NCBI GenBank assembly: GCA_034421015.1
Contig: DAOUKT010000013.1
Location: forward strand, 8,514 to 72,513
DNA from: DAOUJW01 sp034421015
GTDB taxonomy: Bacteria > Chloroflexota > Dehalococcoidia > Lucifugimonadales > UBA2985
DNA: 64,000 bases
Reading direction: 5' to 3'
Shown: piece after piece, positions 1-8,048 of the stretch
How positions within the stretch are numbered: position 1 is the first letter of the stretch
Layout: each line of letters starts with the position of its first letter
Notes under the pieces: generated by a model
Databases searched by the model: none
Told to the model about the DNA's origin: nothing
What the model saw: only the letters and a program-made list of their open reading frames with translations
Made by a program: the position numbers and the translations under genes

Positions 1-2679
1 GATCCTAACGATGAAGTCAACTGGATAGTGGATGAAGGTCAGTCTCTGACAGACGACATAACCCAATGGACTGGGATCGGATTGTCCGCCGCCGACAATA
101 CCGCGCGAATTAACTCAGTTGACCTGGACACAGGTGTCGCAGATTTGACAGGATCAATTTCCGGTGAATGGGCCGAGCTGACGGCCCTGACGAGCCTGAA
201 TCTAGCCAACAACGACTTGAGTGGGGCCATCCCCCGTGAAGTCTGGGATCTCTTTGAGGAAAATCTGGATGAAGACGCGGGCGACGTCACGACTGGTACA
301 ACCCAGAGCAGGGCGAACTTCAATATCGACGGCAACCCTGACCTGAACCCGTCTCCCGCGCTCAACCTGAAGGCGGACGTGACCAAGATAGCGGAGGAAG
401 ACGAGGACAACGCCGGCAAGACCCGCATAGATGTCACGTTCAATACCGTCTGGTACACCTTGGAAGTCGGGAAGCATGATTACCGGTACCGGGTCGGTGA
501 CGGGGACTGGGGGCCGAACACGGCGGCTGACAGCAACGGCTGGAGAACACTGGAGACCAGATGTTACGACAGCGCGACGCCACCGGCCGCTCAACTCTGC
601 GCCAAGACAGACGAAGAGGCCACGACTACCGTCAGGAACGATATACCTATACATGGGCTGGACGCGGACAACTCCTACACCTTCGAGGTGCGGGCGGTCA
701 AGGAGGTCTTGGGGGATAACCCTGATACGACGGAGGTCGAAACGGACTATGCCATAACCACAATGACCACGTCCACACTGGACCTCGTGGGCCCCCAGAC
801 GCTGACGGCGGGCAACATGTACAGCCTCGGCGTAGCGGTAGCTTACACGTCGGCTACGTCCGCGGACGCCGCAAAGCTTCCCAACCCGACTGTGGACTCC
901 GAGGACGCGGGCAACATCAGGCTCACTTTCAACCCCCTTGCAGAGGGAGACACAACCGTCGACCTCGTGCAGGATCACGGCTCCCACGCCTTCCCGGTGG
1001 ACATCCTGGCGGCGGACACGGCGCCAGCGAAAGCAAGGCAGATGCCCAACCGGGAGCTGCCCAATGACCGCCGGGCCGTGCGCATCAATCTTGCCAGGTA
1101 TTTCGACGGCACTGACATCACATACAGCTTTGATGAGGGCAGCAATCCAGAAATCATTGAGACCAGCATCAATAATAGCAATGAGCTGGTCATGATTCCC
1201 AGGCGGATAGGCCAGACCTGGATAACCGTGACCGCTATGAACCCCAACAGGGCCACGACGACCCAGACCTTCAGGGTGAGGGTCATAGAGCCCAACAGCG
1301 CCCCGTTCCTGGCGGTTGCAATCCCTGACCTGACCCTCTACCTGGACGACCCGGGCACCCAGGTGGACATGAGGCAGTACTTCCGGGATGAGGACAACGA
1401 CTTCCTGCAGTTCAGGCCGTCGTCGGCCGACCCCAGGAAGGTGACGGCAACGGTCATTGGCCCCAACGTGATCTTCAACGTGGTGAATCTTGGCGAGACC
1501 AGGATGACCATCATTGCCCAGGACGGCCGGGGAGGTGAGGCGTTCAGCTCCTTCAACATCAGGGTGCTTGATCCCAATCAGGCGCCGGAAGCCGTGGGGG
1601 AGATTGCGTCCCAGCACATACGCCTTGATGAGGTGGCTGGCGTGGAGATAGACGTCTCCGCGTACTTCTCGGACAGAGACCCGCTGACGTACACCGTGAA
1701 GTCGGCGGACGCTGGGATAGCGTCGGCGTCGGTGGAGGGCAGCGTGGTGGCGATAACGCCCGTGGCTGAGGGCGAGACTACGGTGACTGTGACGGCCACG
1801 GACGACGCCGGGGCAAGTGTCTCCCGAAACGGCAGGGTGGGGCAGCCCAAGTCTGCCACCCAGGAGATAATGGTGGAGATTCTGCCCGCCAACAAGCCGC
1901 CGGTGCTGGTGGGAGAGATACCGGACTATGAGATAAACGATGACGACGAGCCCCTTGGCGTGGACGTATCGCCCTACTTCAACGACCCGGACAGCGACCT
2001 GCTGTACTTCTCCGCAACCGGCAGCGATGATACCCTGGCCAGGGTGGACGTGCACGAGGTCTCCACGGTGGTGGTCAGGCTCCTGAGGCAGGTAGAGTCC
2101 GGCAGCGAGGAGACGCTTGAGATAACCGTGACCGCCAGGGACGAGGTGGGCGAGGCGGTTTCGGACGAGTTCGCGGTGAGAGTGGTGGGCAACCTGCCGC
2201 CGGAGGCGGTGGGCAGCCTGGACGCCCAGGTGCTCCTTGAGGGAGGCCGAGCGCTGGAGATCATGATGTCGGAGTACTTCACCGACGTTAATGGCGACGA
2301 GCTGGCGTTCACGGCCGAGTCCACCAACTCAACGGCCGTGGGGGCAATCATAATCGACGGCAGCGACCTCCTGGTGCTGAGGCCCCTTGGCCCCGCCGAG
2401 GAGGTGGCGGTGACGGTGACGGCCACGGACCCGGACGGCGAGTCCGCGAACCAGGGTGTAAACGTGACGGTGATTGCGGCTGCGCCGCCGCCCACTGCAA
2501 CGCCGGAGCCGACGGCCACGCCGGAACCCACGGCTACGCCGGCGCCCACGGCTACGCCAGCGCCGACGGCTACGCCGGTGCCTGAAGAGGGCGGCTTCCC
2601 GATAGCGGTGATAGTGATAATAGTCCTGCTGCTGGCAGGCGCGGCTGCGGTGGTGTTCATCATCCAGCGAAGGCGCTAA
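1..2679 (+). CDS. Stalked cell-surface protein, LRR + Ig/cadherin-like repeats (5' truncated by window)
   Basis: The frame is open from base 1, so the true start lies upstream. The first ATG in frame is at 28. The N-terminal part has the end of a plant-type leucine-rich repeat (LTSLNLANNDLSGAIP, about residues 52-67 from that ATG). A fibronectin-III-like stretch follows (roughly 95-250). Then come at least four cadherin/Ig-like repeats of about 100 residues, each opening with an N-x-APEAVGE/PPVLVGE-type linker and containing an (D/E)YF-D block, spanning about 340-830. The end is a Thr/Pro stalk of PTATP(E/A)P units, a single membrane helix (AVIVIIVLLLAGAAAVVFII) and a QRRR tail, typical of a C-terminally anchored extracellular protein. 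No LPXTG motif is present. The role is probably adhesion or binding at the surface; the ligand cannot be told. The protein at 62207-64000 has the same stalk and anchor. Confidence 0.85.
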   Translation, partial: DPNDEVNWIVDEGQSLTDDITQWTGIGLSAADNTARINSVDLDTGVADLTGSISGEWAELTALTSLNLANNDLSGAIPREVWDLFEENLDEDAGDVTTGTTQSRANFNIDGNPDLNPSPALNLKADVTKIAEEDEDNAGKTRIDVTFNTVWYTLEVGKHDYRYRVGDGDWGPNTAADSNGWRTLETRCYDSATPPAAQLCAKTDEEATTTVRNDIPIHGLDADNSYTFEVRAVKEVLGDNPDTTEVETDYAITTMTTSTLDLVGPQTLTAGNMYSLGVAVAYTSATSADAAKLPNPTVDSEDAGNIRLTFNPLAEGDTTVDLVQDHGSHAFPVDILAADTAPAKARQMPNRELPNDRRAVRINLARYFDGTDITYSFDEGSNPEIIETSINNSNELVMIPRRIGQTWITVTAMNPNRATTTQTFRVRVIEPNSAPFLAVAIPDLTLYLDDPGTQVDMRQYFRDEDNDFLQFRPSSADPRKVTATVIGPNVIFNVVNLGETRMTIIAQDGRGGEAFSSFNIRVLDPNQAPEAVGEIASQHIRLDEVAGVEIDVSAYFSDRDPLTYTVKSADAGIASASVEGSVVAITPVAEGETTVTVTATDDAGASVSRNGRVGQPKSATQEIMVEILPANKPPVLVGEIPDYEINDDDEPLGVDVSPYFNDPDSDLLYFSATGSDDTLARVDVHEVSTVVVRLLRQVESGSEETLEITVTARDEVGEAVSDEFAVRVVGNLPPEAVGSLDAQVLLEGGRALEIMMSEYFTDVNGDELAFTAESTNSTAVGAIIIDGSDLLVLRPLGPAEEVAVTVTATDPDGESANQGVNVTVIAAAPPPTATPEPTATPEPTATPAPTATPAPTATPVPEEGGFPIAVIVIIVLLLAGAAAVVFIIQRRR
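2489..2580 (+). repeat. In-gene tandem repeat encoding PTATP stalk
   Basis: Imperfect 18-bp units alternate cc(g/c)acggc(t/c)acgcc and gaa/gcg codons, and encode five PTATPxP units just before the membrane anchor of the surface protein. The same type of repeat occurs in the gene at the other end of the window. Confidence 0.8.
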
Positions 2680-2711
2680 GCCCCGCCGGTAGCGGCAAGC
2701 TAGGCAACACT

Positions 2712-2749
2712 CGGGCCCCCCGTTGACCAGACGGGGGGCCCGGTCTTTT
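2712..2749 (+). terminator. Rho-independent terminator
   Basis: A perfect 12-bp stem (cgggccccccgt at 2712-2723 with acggggggcccg at 2731-2742) with a 7-nt loop is followed by gtctttt. It lies 33 bases after the stop of the surface-protein gene. Confidence 0.9.
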
Positions 2750-2790
2750 GGCGCGGCTCAGGGCGTCCGGGGCATGACGGGAGTTTATCT

Positions 2791-3276
2791 ACCATTCCTG
2801 CGCAGGCAGGAATCCAGGGCGACCGGCGGGGTGCGTCTCACGTAAGGGCGGTTCGCGAACCGCCCCTGCACATTCCCACTGAATTGGAGAGAGTCGGCAA
2901 GGGCGGCAGACTGCACGGGCGTGACGCGAAAAGGCCACGTCTCATCGTCATTCCTGTGTAGACGGGAGCCCCACCCCTGGACTCCTGCCTGCGCAGGAGT
3001 GGTTGCGTTTTTCGTCATTCCCGTGAAAACGGGAATCCAGGGGCAGGGGGCGGAGACCATTCCTGCGAAGGCAGGAATCCACAGCGACCGGTGGGAGATG
3101 GCAGGGTGCTGTGGGCTCCCGTCTGCACGGGAGCGACGATGAACCGTCATTCCGGCGGGGGCCGGAATCCAGCGACTGGCGGTAGCCCAGCCCCTGGACT
3201 CCTGCCCCCGTATCAAGTACGGGGCAGGCTGCGCAGGAGTGGTCGCGTTTCTCGTCATTCCCGTGGAAACGGGAAT
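2791..3276. repeat. Cluster of ATTCC...GGAAT palindromic repeats
   Basis: This stretch has no believable gene. It holds several copies of a 20-bp palindrome of the form ATTCC-N10-GGAAT: 2794-2813, 3017-3036, 3059-3078, 3149-3168 and 3257-3276. Related actcctg...caggagt palindromes are near 2984-3000 and 3201-3238. The latter is itself interrupted by a nested ccccgta-tcaag-tacgggg hairpin. The ATTCC...GGAAT layout resembles the dRS3 repeats known from Neisseria in form only. Open frames across this cluster on both strands are repeat translations, not genes. Confidence 0.85.
2842..2869. repeat. 28-bp GTAGGGGCGGTTCGC-type palindrome, copy 1
   Basis: A near-perfect palindrome centred on ggttcgcgaacc, with arms gtaagggc and gcccctgc. 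Other copies are at 13308-13335 and 15775-15802 (the last is perfect). Confidence 0.85.
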
Positions 3277-3296
3277 CTAGGGGCGGGGGGCGGGGT

Positions 3297-4100
3297 CTAG
3301 CCGCCGCCTTGTATAGCCCTCTCAACAGCCTCGTTGAGGCACAGGCCGTCAGTGAGGTTGCCGGAGGCGTCCAGGACGCGGCGGCCCTCGACGCGGATGT
3401 CCCCCTTGGAGAACGCCTTCAGCGTCTCCACAAGCAGCGGGCGCTCCCGCCTGACGCCCTCCTGCCGGATGAGCCGGAAGAGGGGCAGGTCCTCGCCTTG
3501 GCTAGCCTTGAGGAACTCAGTCGAGAGACTTATAGTCTGCCGCCGGAGCGGGTCGTAGGCGTCTCCGTGGATGGGGAAGGTGTAGTACGTGAGCACGGGG
3601 CCCCTGTCCAGGTCCTCCGTCGCCAGGTGGATGTACCCTCCGGCCTCCTGCGCCCCGTCCTCGATGAGGCTCCAGATGACCTCCTGCCACGTCCCCACCG
3701 GGCCGTTGGGCGGCGCAGGGTGGAAGTTCAGCATGGTGTACCGGTTGCACAGCTCGACGTCGGTTATCAGCATGTAGCCGGCCAGCACGCAGACGTCGGG
3801 GTCGAAACCCTCCAGTCGCCTCATCAACTCGCGGTCGAACTCCAGGCGATGCCTGGAGAAGGGCCCGCCGCCCCTGCTGCGACGGAACTCCTGGGACGAG
3901 AGCGTGACCAGGGGTATCCCGTAGTCGTTGGCCTGGCGGAAGAAGCGGTCGCTGCCCTCGGCCTCACCCGGCTCGCGGTTGCTGAAGATGAACTGGATAT
4001 GGGCGTCGAGTTCGCCCGTCGAAATCGCCTCCTGCACCGTCTGGAGCAGACCCAGGGAGCCTTCGCCGCGCCCCGTGGAGAACCAGCCTATGTCAATCAC
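3297..4100 (-). CDS. Formyltransferase-family protein (PurN/Fmt-like)
   Basis: A 267-residue protein resembling the N10-formyl-tetrahydrofolate-dependent formyltransferase fold (PurN type). Visible family landmarks are FIFSNREPGEAEG (about 38-50), a PDVCVLAGYM strand, the catalytic-type motif MLNFHPAPP with the Asn-x-His pair, and TEDLDRGPVL with the downstream Asp that completes the N/H/D set. It is longer than a typical PurN (about 200-215 residues) because of a C-terminal extension of about 60 residues. The substrate cannot be decided between phosphoribosylglycinamide and another acceptor. The start overlaps the end of the PHP gene by 8 bases, so the two are translated from one transcript. 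Confidence 0.75.
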   Translation of the reverse strand: MIDIGWFSTGRGEGSLGLLQTVQEAISTGELDAHIQFIFSNREPGEAEGSDRFFRQANDYGIPLVTLSSQEFRRSRGGGPFSRHRLEFDRELMRRLEGFDPDVCVLAGYMLITDVELCNRYTMLNFHPAPPNGPVGTWQEVIWSLIEDGAQEAGGYIHLATEDLDRGPVLTYYTFPIHGDAYDPLRRQTISLSTEFLKASQGEDLPLFRLIRQEGVRRERPLLVETLKAFSKGDIRVEGRRVLDASGNLTDGLCLNEAVERAIQGGG

Positions 4101-4785
4101 GGAGCGTCACCCACGGCCTTCTGCGCCATACGCGGGCCAGCTTCTTCTGGTTCTTGGTGAAGGTCGTGAGGAAGTGGATAAGGGGCGTGATCTGGCGGCG
4201 CACAAGCTGCCCCTGGCCCAGGGACTGCATCAACCCCTGCGGCGTGCCGTCAAAGTCCGGCACCTCCGCGTAGGCCCGCCCAATCTCTATCAGAGTGTGG
4301 GAGTCGCTGACGGCAGTGGTGAGGATGTCGTGCTCACGGGCCAGCTCCTCCGCCTTGCGGTTGTCCCCCTGCAGGGTGTTGCGGGCGTTGAAGGCCTCCA
4401 TTATATCGACGTGGGGCAGCACCTGGTACAAGGCCTCGCGCGTGATGACGGAGCGGCGGAAGTGGTCGAAGGGGTGGGGTATCGACACCAGCCCGCCCTG
4501 CTCCTTGATGCGCTCGACCGTCTCCAGGGGCGGCAGGCCGCGCGGCACCTTTTCCTGGAGAAAGAGTCCGATTATCTCTCCACCCGCGGTCGTGATCTCC
4601 TCCCCCACTATCACCCGGAACGGCGCCATCTCCCGCACCAGCAGCGCGCCCTCAATGGTGTTGTGGTCCGTGACGGCGATGCAGTTGAGGCCGGTCCTGA
4701 CGCAGCGGGCCACAAAGTCCTCCAGGTCCGTGCCGGAGTCCGGGGAGAACCCCGTGTGCATGTGGAGGTCAACCCTCAGCGCCAT
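4093..4785 (-). CDS. PHP-domain metal-dependent phosphoesterase
   Basis: A 230-residue PHP protein of the TrpH/YciV type. All metal-ligand motifs are visible: DLHMHTGFSPDS (residues 6-17), AVTDHNTIEGA, VGEEITT, SIPHPFDHF and VSDSHT. This family hydrolyses phosphate esters or nucleotides (for example 5'-3' exonuclease or pAp phosphatase activity in studied members); the substrate here is unknown. It overlaps xseB by 17 bases and the formyltransferase by 8, so it is part of the same minus-strand operon. Its place after exonuclease VII fits a nucleotide-scavenging or DNA-end role, which is an inference only. Confidence 0.85.
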   Translation of the reverse strand: MALRVDLHMHTGFSPDSGTDLEDFVARCVRTGLNCIAVTDHNTIEGALLVREMAPFRVIVGEEITTAGGEIIGLFLQEKVPRGLPPLETVERIKEQGGLVSIPHPFDHFRRSVITREALYQVLPHVDIMEAFNARNTLQGDNRKAEELAREHDILTTAVSDSHTLIEIGRAYAEVPDFDGTPQGLMQSLGQGQLVRRQITPLIHFLTTFTKNQKKLARVWRRRPWVTLRD

Positions 4786-5035
4786 GCTCCCTGTCCTCGG
4801 TTAGGAGGCGCATCTGCTCGCCGTAGGCCGTCTGCAGCCGCGTAATGCGAAGCTCCGCCGAGCTGAGAAGCTCGTTGCAGATGCGGGCCAGGCGCGTCCC
4901 CTCCTCAAAGAGGCGGGTGGCCTCGGCCAGGGACAGCCCGCCCTCTTCCAGGGCGCGGACCGTCTCCTCAAGGCTGGCGTAGGCCTCCTCGAAGGTTAGC
5001 TCCTCGCTGTTGGATTCGTCGTTGGCGTTGCTCAT
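4769..5035 (-). CDS. xseB: Exodeoxyribonuclease VII small subunit
   Basis: An 88-residue protein with the family core LTFEEAYASLEETVRALEEG followed by LSLAEATRLFEEGTRLARIC, a helical hairpin that wraps the large subunit. Length is normal. The start codon overlaps the xseA stop as ATGA (5032-5035), which couples its translation to that of its partner. The 16-residue C-terminal tail overlaps the PHP gene. It would work with XseA in degrading single-stranded DNA. Confidence 0.93.
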   Translation of the reverse strand: MSNANDESNSEELTFEEAYASLEETVRALEEGGLSLAEATRLFEEGTRLARICNELLSSAELRITRLQTAYGEQMRLLTEDREHGAEG

Positions 5036-6396
5036 GGCCTGTTTGATGGTTTCGACGAATTCCTCGGTGAGTTCCGCTCACCCTGAGCTTGTCGAAGGGC
5101 GTGAGCGGAACGACCACTTTGCCCCCGCTCAGTTGGTTCGACAGGCTCACCCCCGTATCCAGTACGGGGCAAGCTATGAGCGGGGAGGGAGGCTGCCTGC
5201 TCCGAGGTTCCTGTTCCGTTGGGCAGGACGCGGCCGGGGAAGCTGCCGCCTGCAACCGTGATGTCGAGATCGTCTCCGGGGCTGACCTGCTCAACCGATG
5301 TCACCGGCTCCCGGTTGTCCCGCCGCGCCACGACTGCGTAGCCCCTGGACAGCACGCCGGCCGGGTTGAGGGTCGCCAGCTGCATCTCCAGCGCCCCGAC
5401 GCGCTCGCCGCGCAGGGCCAAGTAGGAGTCCAGGGCCCGGGCGCTGGCCTGGGAGAGGTCGTCCACCCGCTGCCTCCACGAGGGGACGTCCGGGGCGTGA
5501 CGCTCCAGCCTGTAGCAGGTCTGGTCCAGGTCGCGGCTCCTGTCGCTCAGGTCGCCGGAAACCCACTGAAAGGCGTAACGCTGCCGGGACTCTACCCACT
5601 CCATCAGCTCGTCCACGTCCGGCGCGGCAAGCTCCGCGGCCGCGGAGGGCGTGGGGGCGCGGCAGTCGGCCACCATGTCCGCGATTGTGTAGTCCGTCTC
5701 GTGGCCCACGGCGCTGATGACGGGCGCGCGGCTGGCGTAGATGGCCCGGGCCACGGTCTCCTCGTTGAAGGGCCACAGGTCCTCCAGCGACCCGCCGCCG
5801 CGTGCCAGAATGACCAGGTCCAGGTCATCCTCCGCGTTGAACGCGTCAAAGGCGTCGACGATTCCCGCCGCCGCCGTGTCGCCCTGCACGGGTGTGGGCG
5901 CAAATGCAAGCTCCACCAGGGGGTACCGCCTTCGCAGGACGTTCTGGATGTCGTGCCACACGGCGCCTGTGGGCGACGTCGCAACCCCGATGCGCCTGGG
6001 GAACTCAGGAAGGGGCCTCTTGCGGGAGACCTGGAACAGGCCCTCCGCTTCCAGCTTCATCTTCAGCCGCTCCAGCTCCAGGTGAAGCTCGCCGACGCCC
6101 TCCGGCTGGGCCAGGTCTGCAATGAGCTGCAGGTCTCCCCGGACCTCGTAGAGGGAGACGCGCCCGTGGGCGATGACGGCCGCGCCCTCGGCGAGGTGTT
6201 CGCCGCCGTAGGCCGGGCGGAACATCACGCACCGCACCTGGCTCGCGGAGTCCTTGAGGGTGAAGTAGTAGTGGCCCGCCGCCGAGCGGGTCAGGTTGGA
6301 CACCTCGCCCCTCAGCCAGAGATCGTTGAGCAGGGAGTCGGCTTCAAGGGACTCCTTGAGGTACCGTGTGATCTGGCCGACGGAGTAGACGGGCAC
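5032..6396 (-). CDS. xseA: Exodeoxyribonuclease VII large subunit, with repeat-derived C-terminal tail
   Basis: 454 residues. An N-terminal OB fold (about 1-105, starting PVYSVGQITRYLK) is followed by the catalytic domain with IGVATSPTGAVWHDI, DLVILARGGGSLEDLWPFN and the ISAVGHETDYTIADMVADCRAPTPS motif. It cleaves single-stranded DNA into oligonucleotides together with XseB. The conserved protein ends near FPGRVLPNGT (about residue 403). The last 50 residues (ending LRQAQGERNSP...SNRP) are translated from two dispersed palindromic repeats at 5078-5190 that sit in frame. The start is 2 bases from the efp stop, so both belong to the same operon. Confidence 0.93.
   Translation of the reverse strand: MPVYSVGQITRYLKESLEADSLLNDLWLRGEVSNLTRSAAGHYYFTLKDSASQVRCVMFRPAYGGEHLAEGAAVIAHGRVSLYEVRGDLQLIADLAQPEGVGELHLELERLKMKLEAEGLFQVSRKRPLPEFPRRIGVATSPTGAVWHDIQNVLRRRYPLVELAFAPTPVQGDTAAAGIVDAFDAFNAEDDLDLVILARGGGSLEDLWPFNEETVARAIYASRAPVISAVGHETDYTIADMVADCRAPTPSAAAELAAPDVDELMEWVESRQRYAFQWVSGDLSDRSRDLDQTCYRLERHAPDVPSWRQRVDDLSQASARALDSYLALRGERVGALEMQLATLNPAGVLSRGYAVVARRDNREPVTSVEQVSPGDDLDITVAGGSFPGRVLPNGTGTSEQAASLPAHSLPRTGYGGEPVEPTERGQSGRSAHALRQAQGERNSPRNSSKPSNRP
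5078..5190. repeat. Two palindromic dispersed repeats inside the xseA 3' end
   Basis: The first (5078-5107) is gttccgctcaccctgagctt...gtgagcggaac, of the widespread 'cttcgacaagctcag' type. The second (5123-5185) has cccgctca/tgagcggg ends around ttcgaca-gctcac and an inner cccccgtatcc-agtacgggg hairpin. The second is nearly identical, in reverse, to 18138-18204. Both are read in frame as the XseA tail. Confidence 0.85.
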
Positions 6397-6397
6397 C

Positions 6398-6958
6398 TCA
6401 GCCCACCCTTTCGAGGTACTCCCCGGACCTGGTGTCCACTCTCACCACCTCGCCAATGTTGACGAAGAAGGGCACCTGCACGTCAAGCCCTGTCTCCAGC
6501 CTGGCGGGCTTGGTGCTTCCCTGGGCCGTGTTGCCCCGGACCGCGGGCGGTGTGTCGTCCACCCTCAGCTCAACGTAGGTGGGAAGCTCCACGGAGATGG
6601 GGTCTCCCCTGTAGAAGACCAACTCCACCACGTCCTGCTCCTTGATGTACAGGAGGGCGTCCCCCAGCTTGTCGGTATCCAGGGGGTGTTGGTCAAAGCT
6701 GCGGGTGTCCATGAAGTAGTAGAGGCCGCCGTCGCCGTAGAGGTACTGGGCCTCCCGGGTGTCCACCTCGGCCAGGGTGAGTTTCTGGTTGCCGGGCACG
6801 TTGCGCTCCATCGTGCGGCCGTTTCGCAGGCCGCGGAGCTTCAGCGTGAGCACGGGGGCCCGCTGCTGCATCTTGGTGTGCTTCCAGTCAAGGACCTGCC
6901 AGGGCTCATCCTCCAGTTCGATTACGGTACCTCGTCTCAGTTCGCTGTAGCTTATCAT
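6398..6958 (-). CDS. efp: Translation elongation factor P
   Basis: 186 residues, the standard EF-P length: KOW-like domain I (about 1-65) and OB domains II and III, ending YVELRVDDTPPAVRGNT...LETGLDVQVPFFVNIGEVVRVDTRSGEYLERV, the family signature. It relieves ribosome stalling at polyproline stretches. The domain-I tip that normally reads PGKG (with the modified Lys) is here KHTKMQQRAP. A Lys is kept but the flanking glycines are not. The gene lies between pepP and xseA with gaps of 1 base, in one operon. Confidence 0.95.
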   Translation of the reverse strand: MISYSELRRGTVIELEDEPWQVLDWKHTKMQQRAPVLTLKLRGLRNGRTMERNVPGNQKLTLAEVDTREAQYLYGDGGLYYFMDTRSFDQHPLDTDKLGDALLYIKEQDVVELVFYRGDPISVELPTYVELRVDDTPPAVRGNTAQGSTKPARLETGLDVQVPFFVNIGEVVRVDTRSGEYLERVG

Positions 6959-6959
6959 T

Positions 6960-8048
6960 CTACACTCCGATCCTGTCCAGCTTTGGGGCCTTGCTGACGA
7001 CCCTTGCTTTGCCGTCTTCCATCACCACAATGTCCTCGATGCGGACGCCTCCCCAGCCTGAGATGTATATGCCCGGCTCAACGGTGAAGGCCATGTTGTC
7101 CTCCAGAACCATTGTGGACCTTGGCCCCACGCCGGGAAGCTCGTGGACGGCCAGCCCAACGCCGTGGCCCAGGCTGTGCCCGAAGGTCTCGCCGTAGCCG
7201 GCCTCGTCGATGACCGCGCGCGCCAGGCCGTCGCAGTCGCCGGCGGTCATGCCCTTCTCTACGGTTGCAATGGCCGTGAGCTGAGCGCCGAGGACCGTGT
7301 CGTACACCTTGCGAAAGGTGTCGTCGTAGCTGCCACCAATGAAGATGGTGCGGCTGAGGTCGCTGCAGTAGCCCTGGTATTTGGCGCCCATGTCTATAAG
7401 GAGGGGCTGGCCGTCCTGGATGGGCACGTCCGCGGGCCTGTGGTGGGGCAGGGCTGCGTTGGGCCCGGCGGCCACTATGGTCTCGAAGGAGACGGAATCC
7501 GCGCCAAGCTCGCGCATCGCCTTCTCAAGCATCCACGCCACCTCAACCTCCGTGTGGCCCGGGCGGATGGTTGGAGCCACCTGCGCAAAGGCCTCGTCGG
7601 CAATCTCGATGGCCTTGGTGAGAATTGCCAACTCATCGGCGTCCTTCACGGACCGAAGCTCCTCAACCAGTCCGGAAGTGGGAACGAGGGTGACGTCCAG
7701 GCTTGGGTCGCTGTCGCTTATGGCCTTCTGTATGCCTGTGTGAGTCGACACCGTCATCTGCTGGCTCTCGAAGCCCAGGCGGTGGATTCCAAGCTCTCGC
7801 AGGAGCGCGGTGAGCCAGTCTACGCCTCCCATCATGCGGTGGACCCTGAAGTCCGGGCACTGCCGACCGGCCTGCTCTATGTAGCGGAAGTCCGTTGCCA
7901 GGACGGCGTCCGCGGCCGTGATGAAGAGGTATCCGGCCGAGCCTGTGAACCCCGACAGGTACCGCCGGTTCTCCTCTGTGGATACCATCAAACAGTCGAT
8001 GCCGGTCTCGTCAAGCTTGGCCCTGATATTGTCCAGTCGTGCTTTCAT
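6960..8048 (-). CDS. pepP: Xaa-Pro aminopeptidase (M24 family)
   Basis: 362 residues from the ATG at 8048, which overlaps the aroQ stop as ATGA and follows an AAGGAG site. A creatinase-type N-terminal domain (about 1-130, with NRRYLSGFTGSAGYL) precedes an M24 pita-bread domain with metal ligands in LLIDMGAKYQGYCSDLSRT (two Asp), GHSLGHGVGLAVHE (His) and FTVEPGIY / VRIEDIVVM (two Glu). It cleaves N-terminal Xaa-Pro bonds in the cytoplasm. The frame continues open upstream to 8645 through aroQ, but that extension is antisense-like and unsupported. The aroQ-pepP-efp order is common in Gram-positive and Chloroflexota genomes. Confidence 0.93.
   Translation of the reverse strand: MKARLDNIRAKLDETGIDCLMVSTEENRRYLSGFTGSAGYLFITAADAVLATDFRYIEQAGRQCPDFRVHRMMGGVDWLTALLRELGIHRLGFESQQMTVSTHTGIQKAISDSDPSLDVTLVPTSGLVEELRSVKDADELAILTKAIEIADEAFAQVAPTIRPGHTEVEVAWMLEKAMRELGADSVSFETIVAAGPNAALPHHRPADVPIQDGQPLLIDMGAKYQGYCSDLSRTIFIGGSYDDTFRKVYDTVLGAQLTAIATVEKGMTAGDCDGLARAVIDEAGYGETFGHSLGHGVGLAVHELPGVGPRSTMVLEDNMAFTVEPGIYISGWGGVRIEDIVVMEDGKARVVSKAPKLDRIGV

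Noticed and set aside
202..2055. Long minus-strand open frame (617 codons) opposite the first surface gene
   Set aside because: It is the GC-rich shadow of a well-supported gene: no ribosome-binding site, no family, His/Arg/Gly-rich composition typical of antisense frames.
2785..3258. Open frames in the repeat cluster, including a 157-residue minus frame
   Set aside because: They translate the palindromic repeats (SRGWATASRWIPAPAGMT-like peptides), which are a known false-gene pattern.
2791..3276. Possible CRISPR array from closely spaced repeats
   Set aside because: Repeats are short self-palindromes of differing sequence with irregular spacing; no constant repeat-spacer period and no cas genes.
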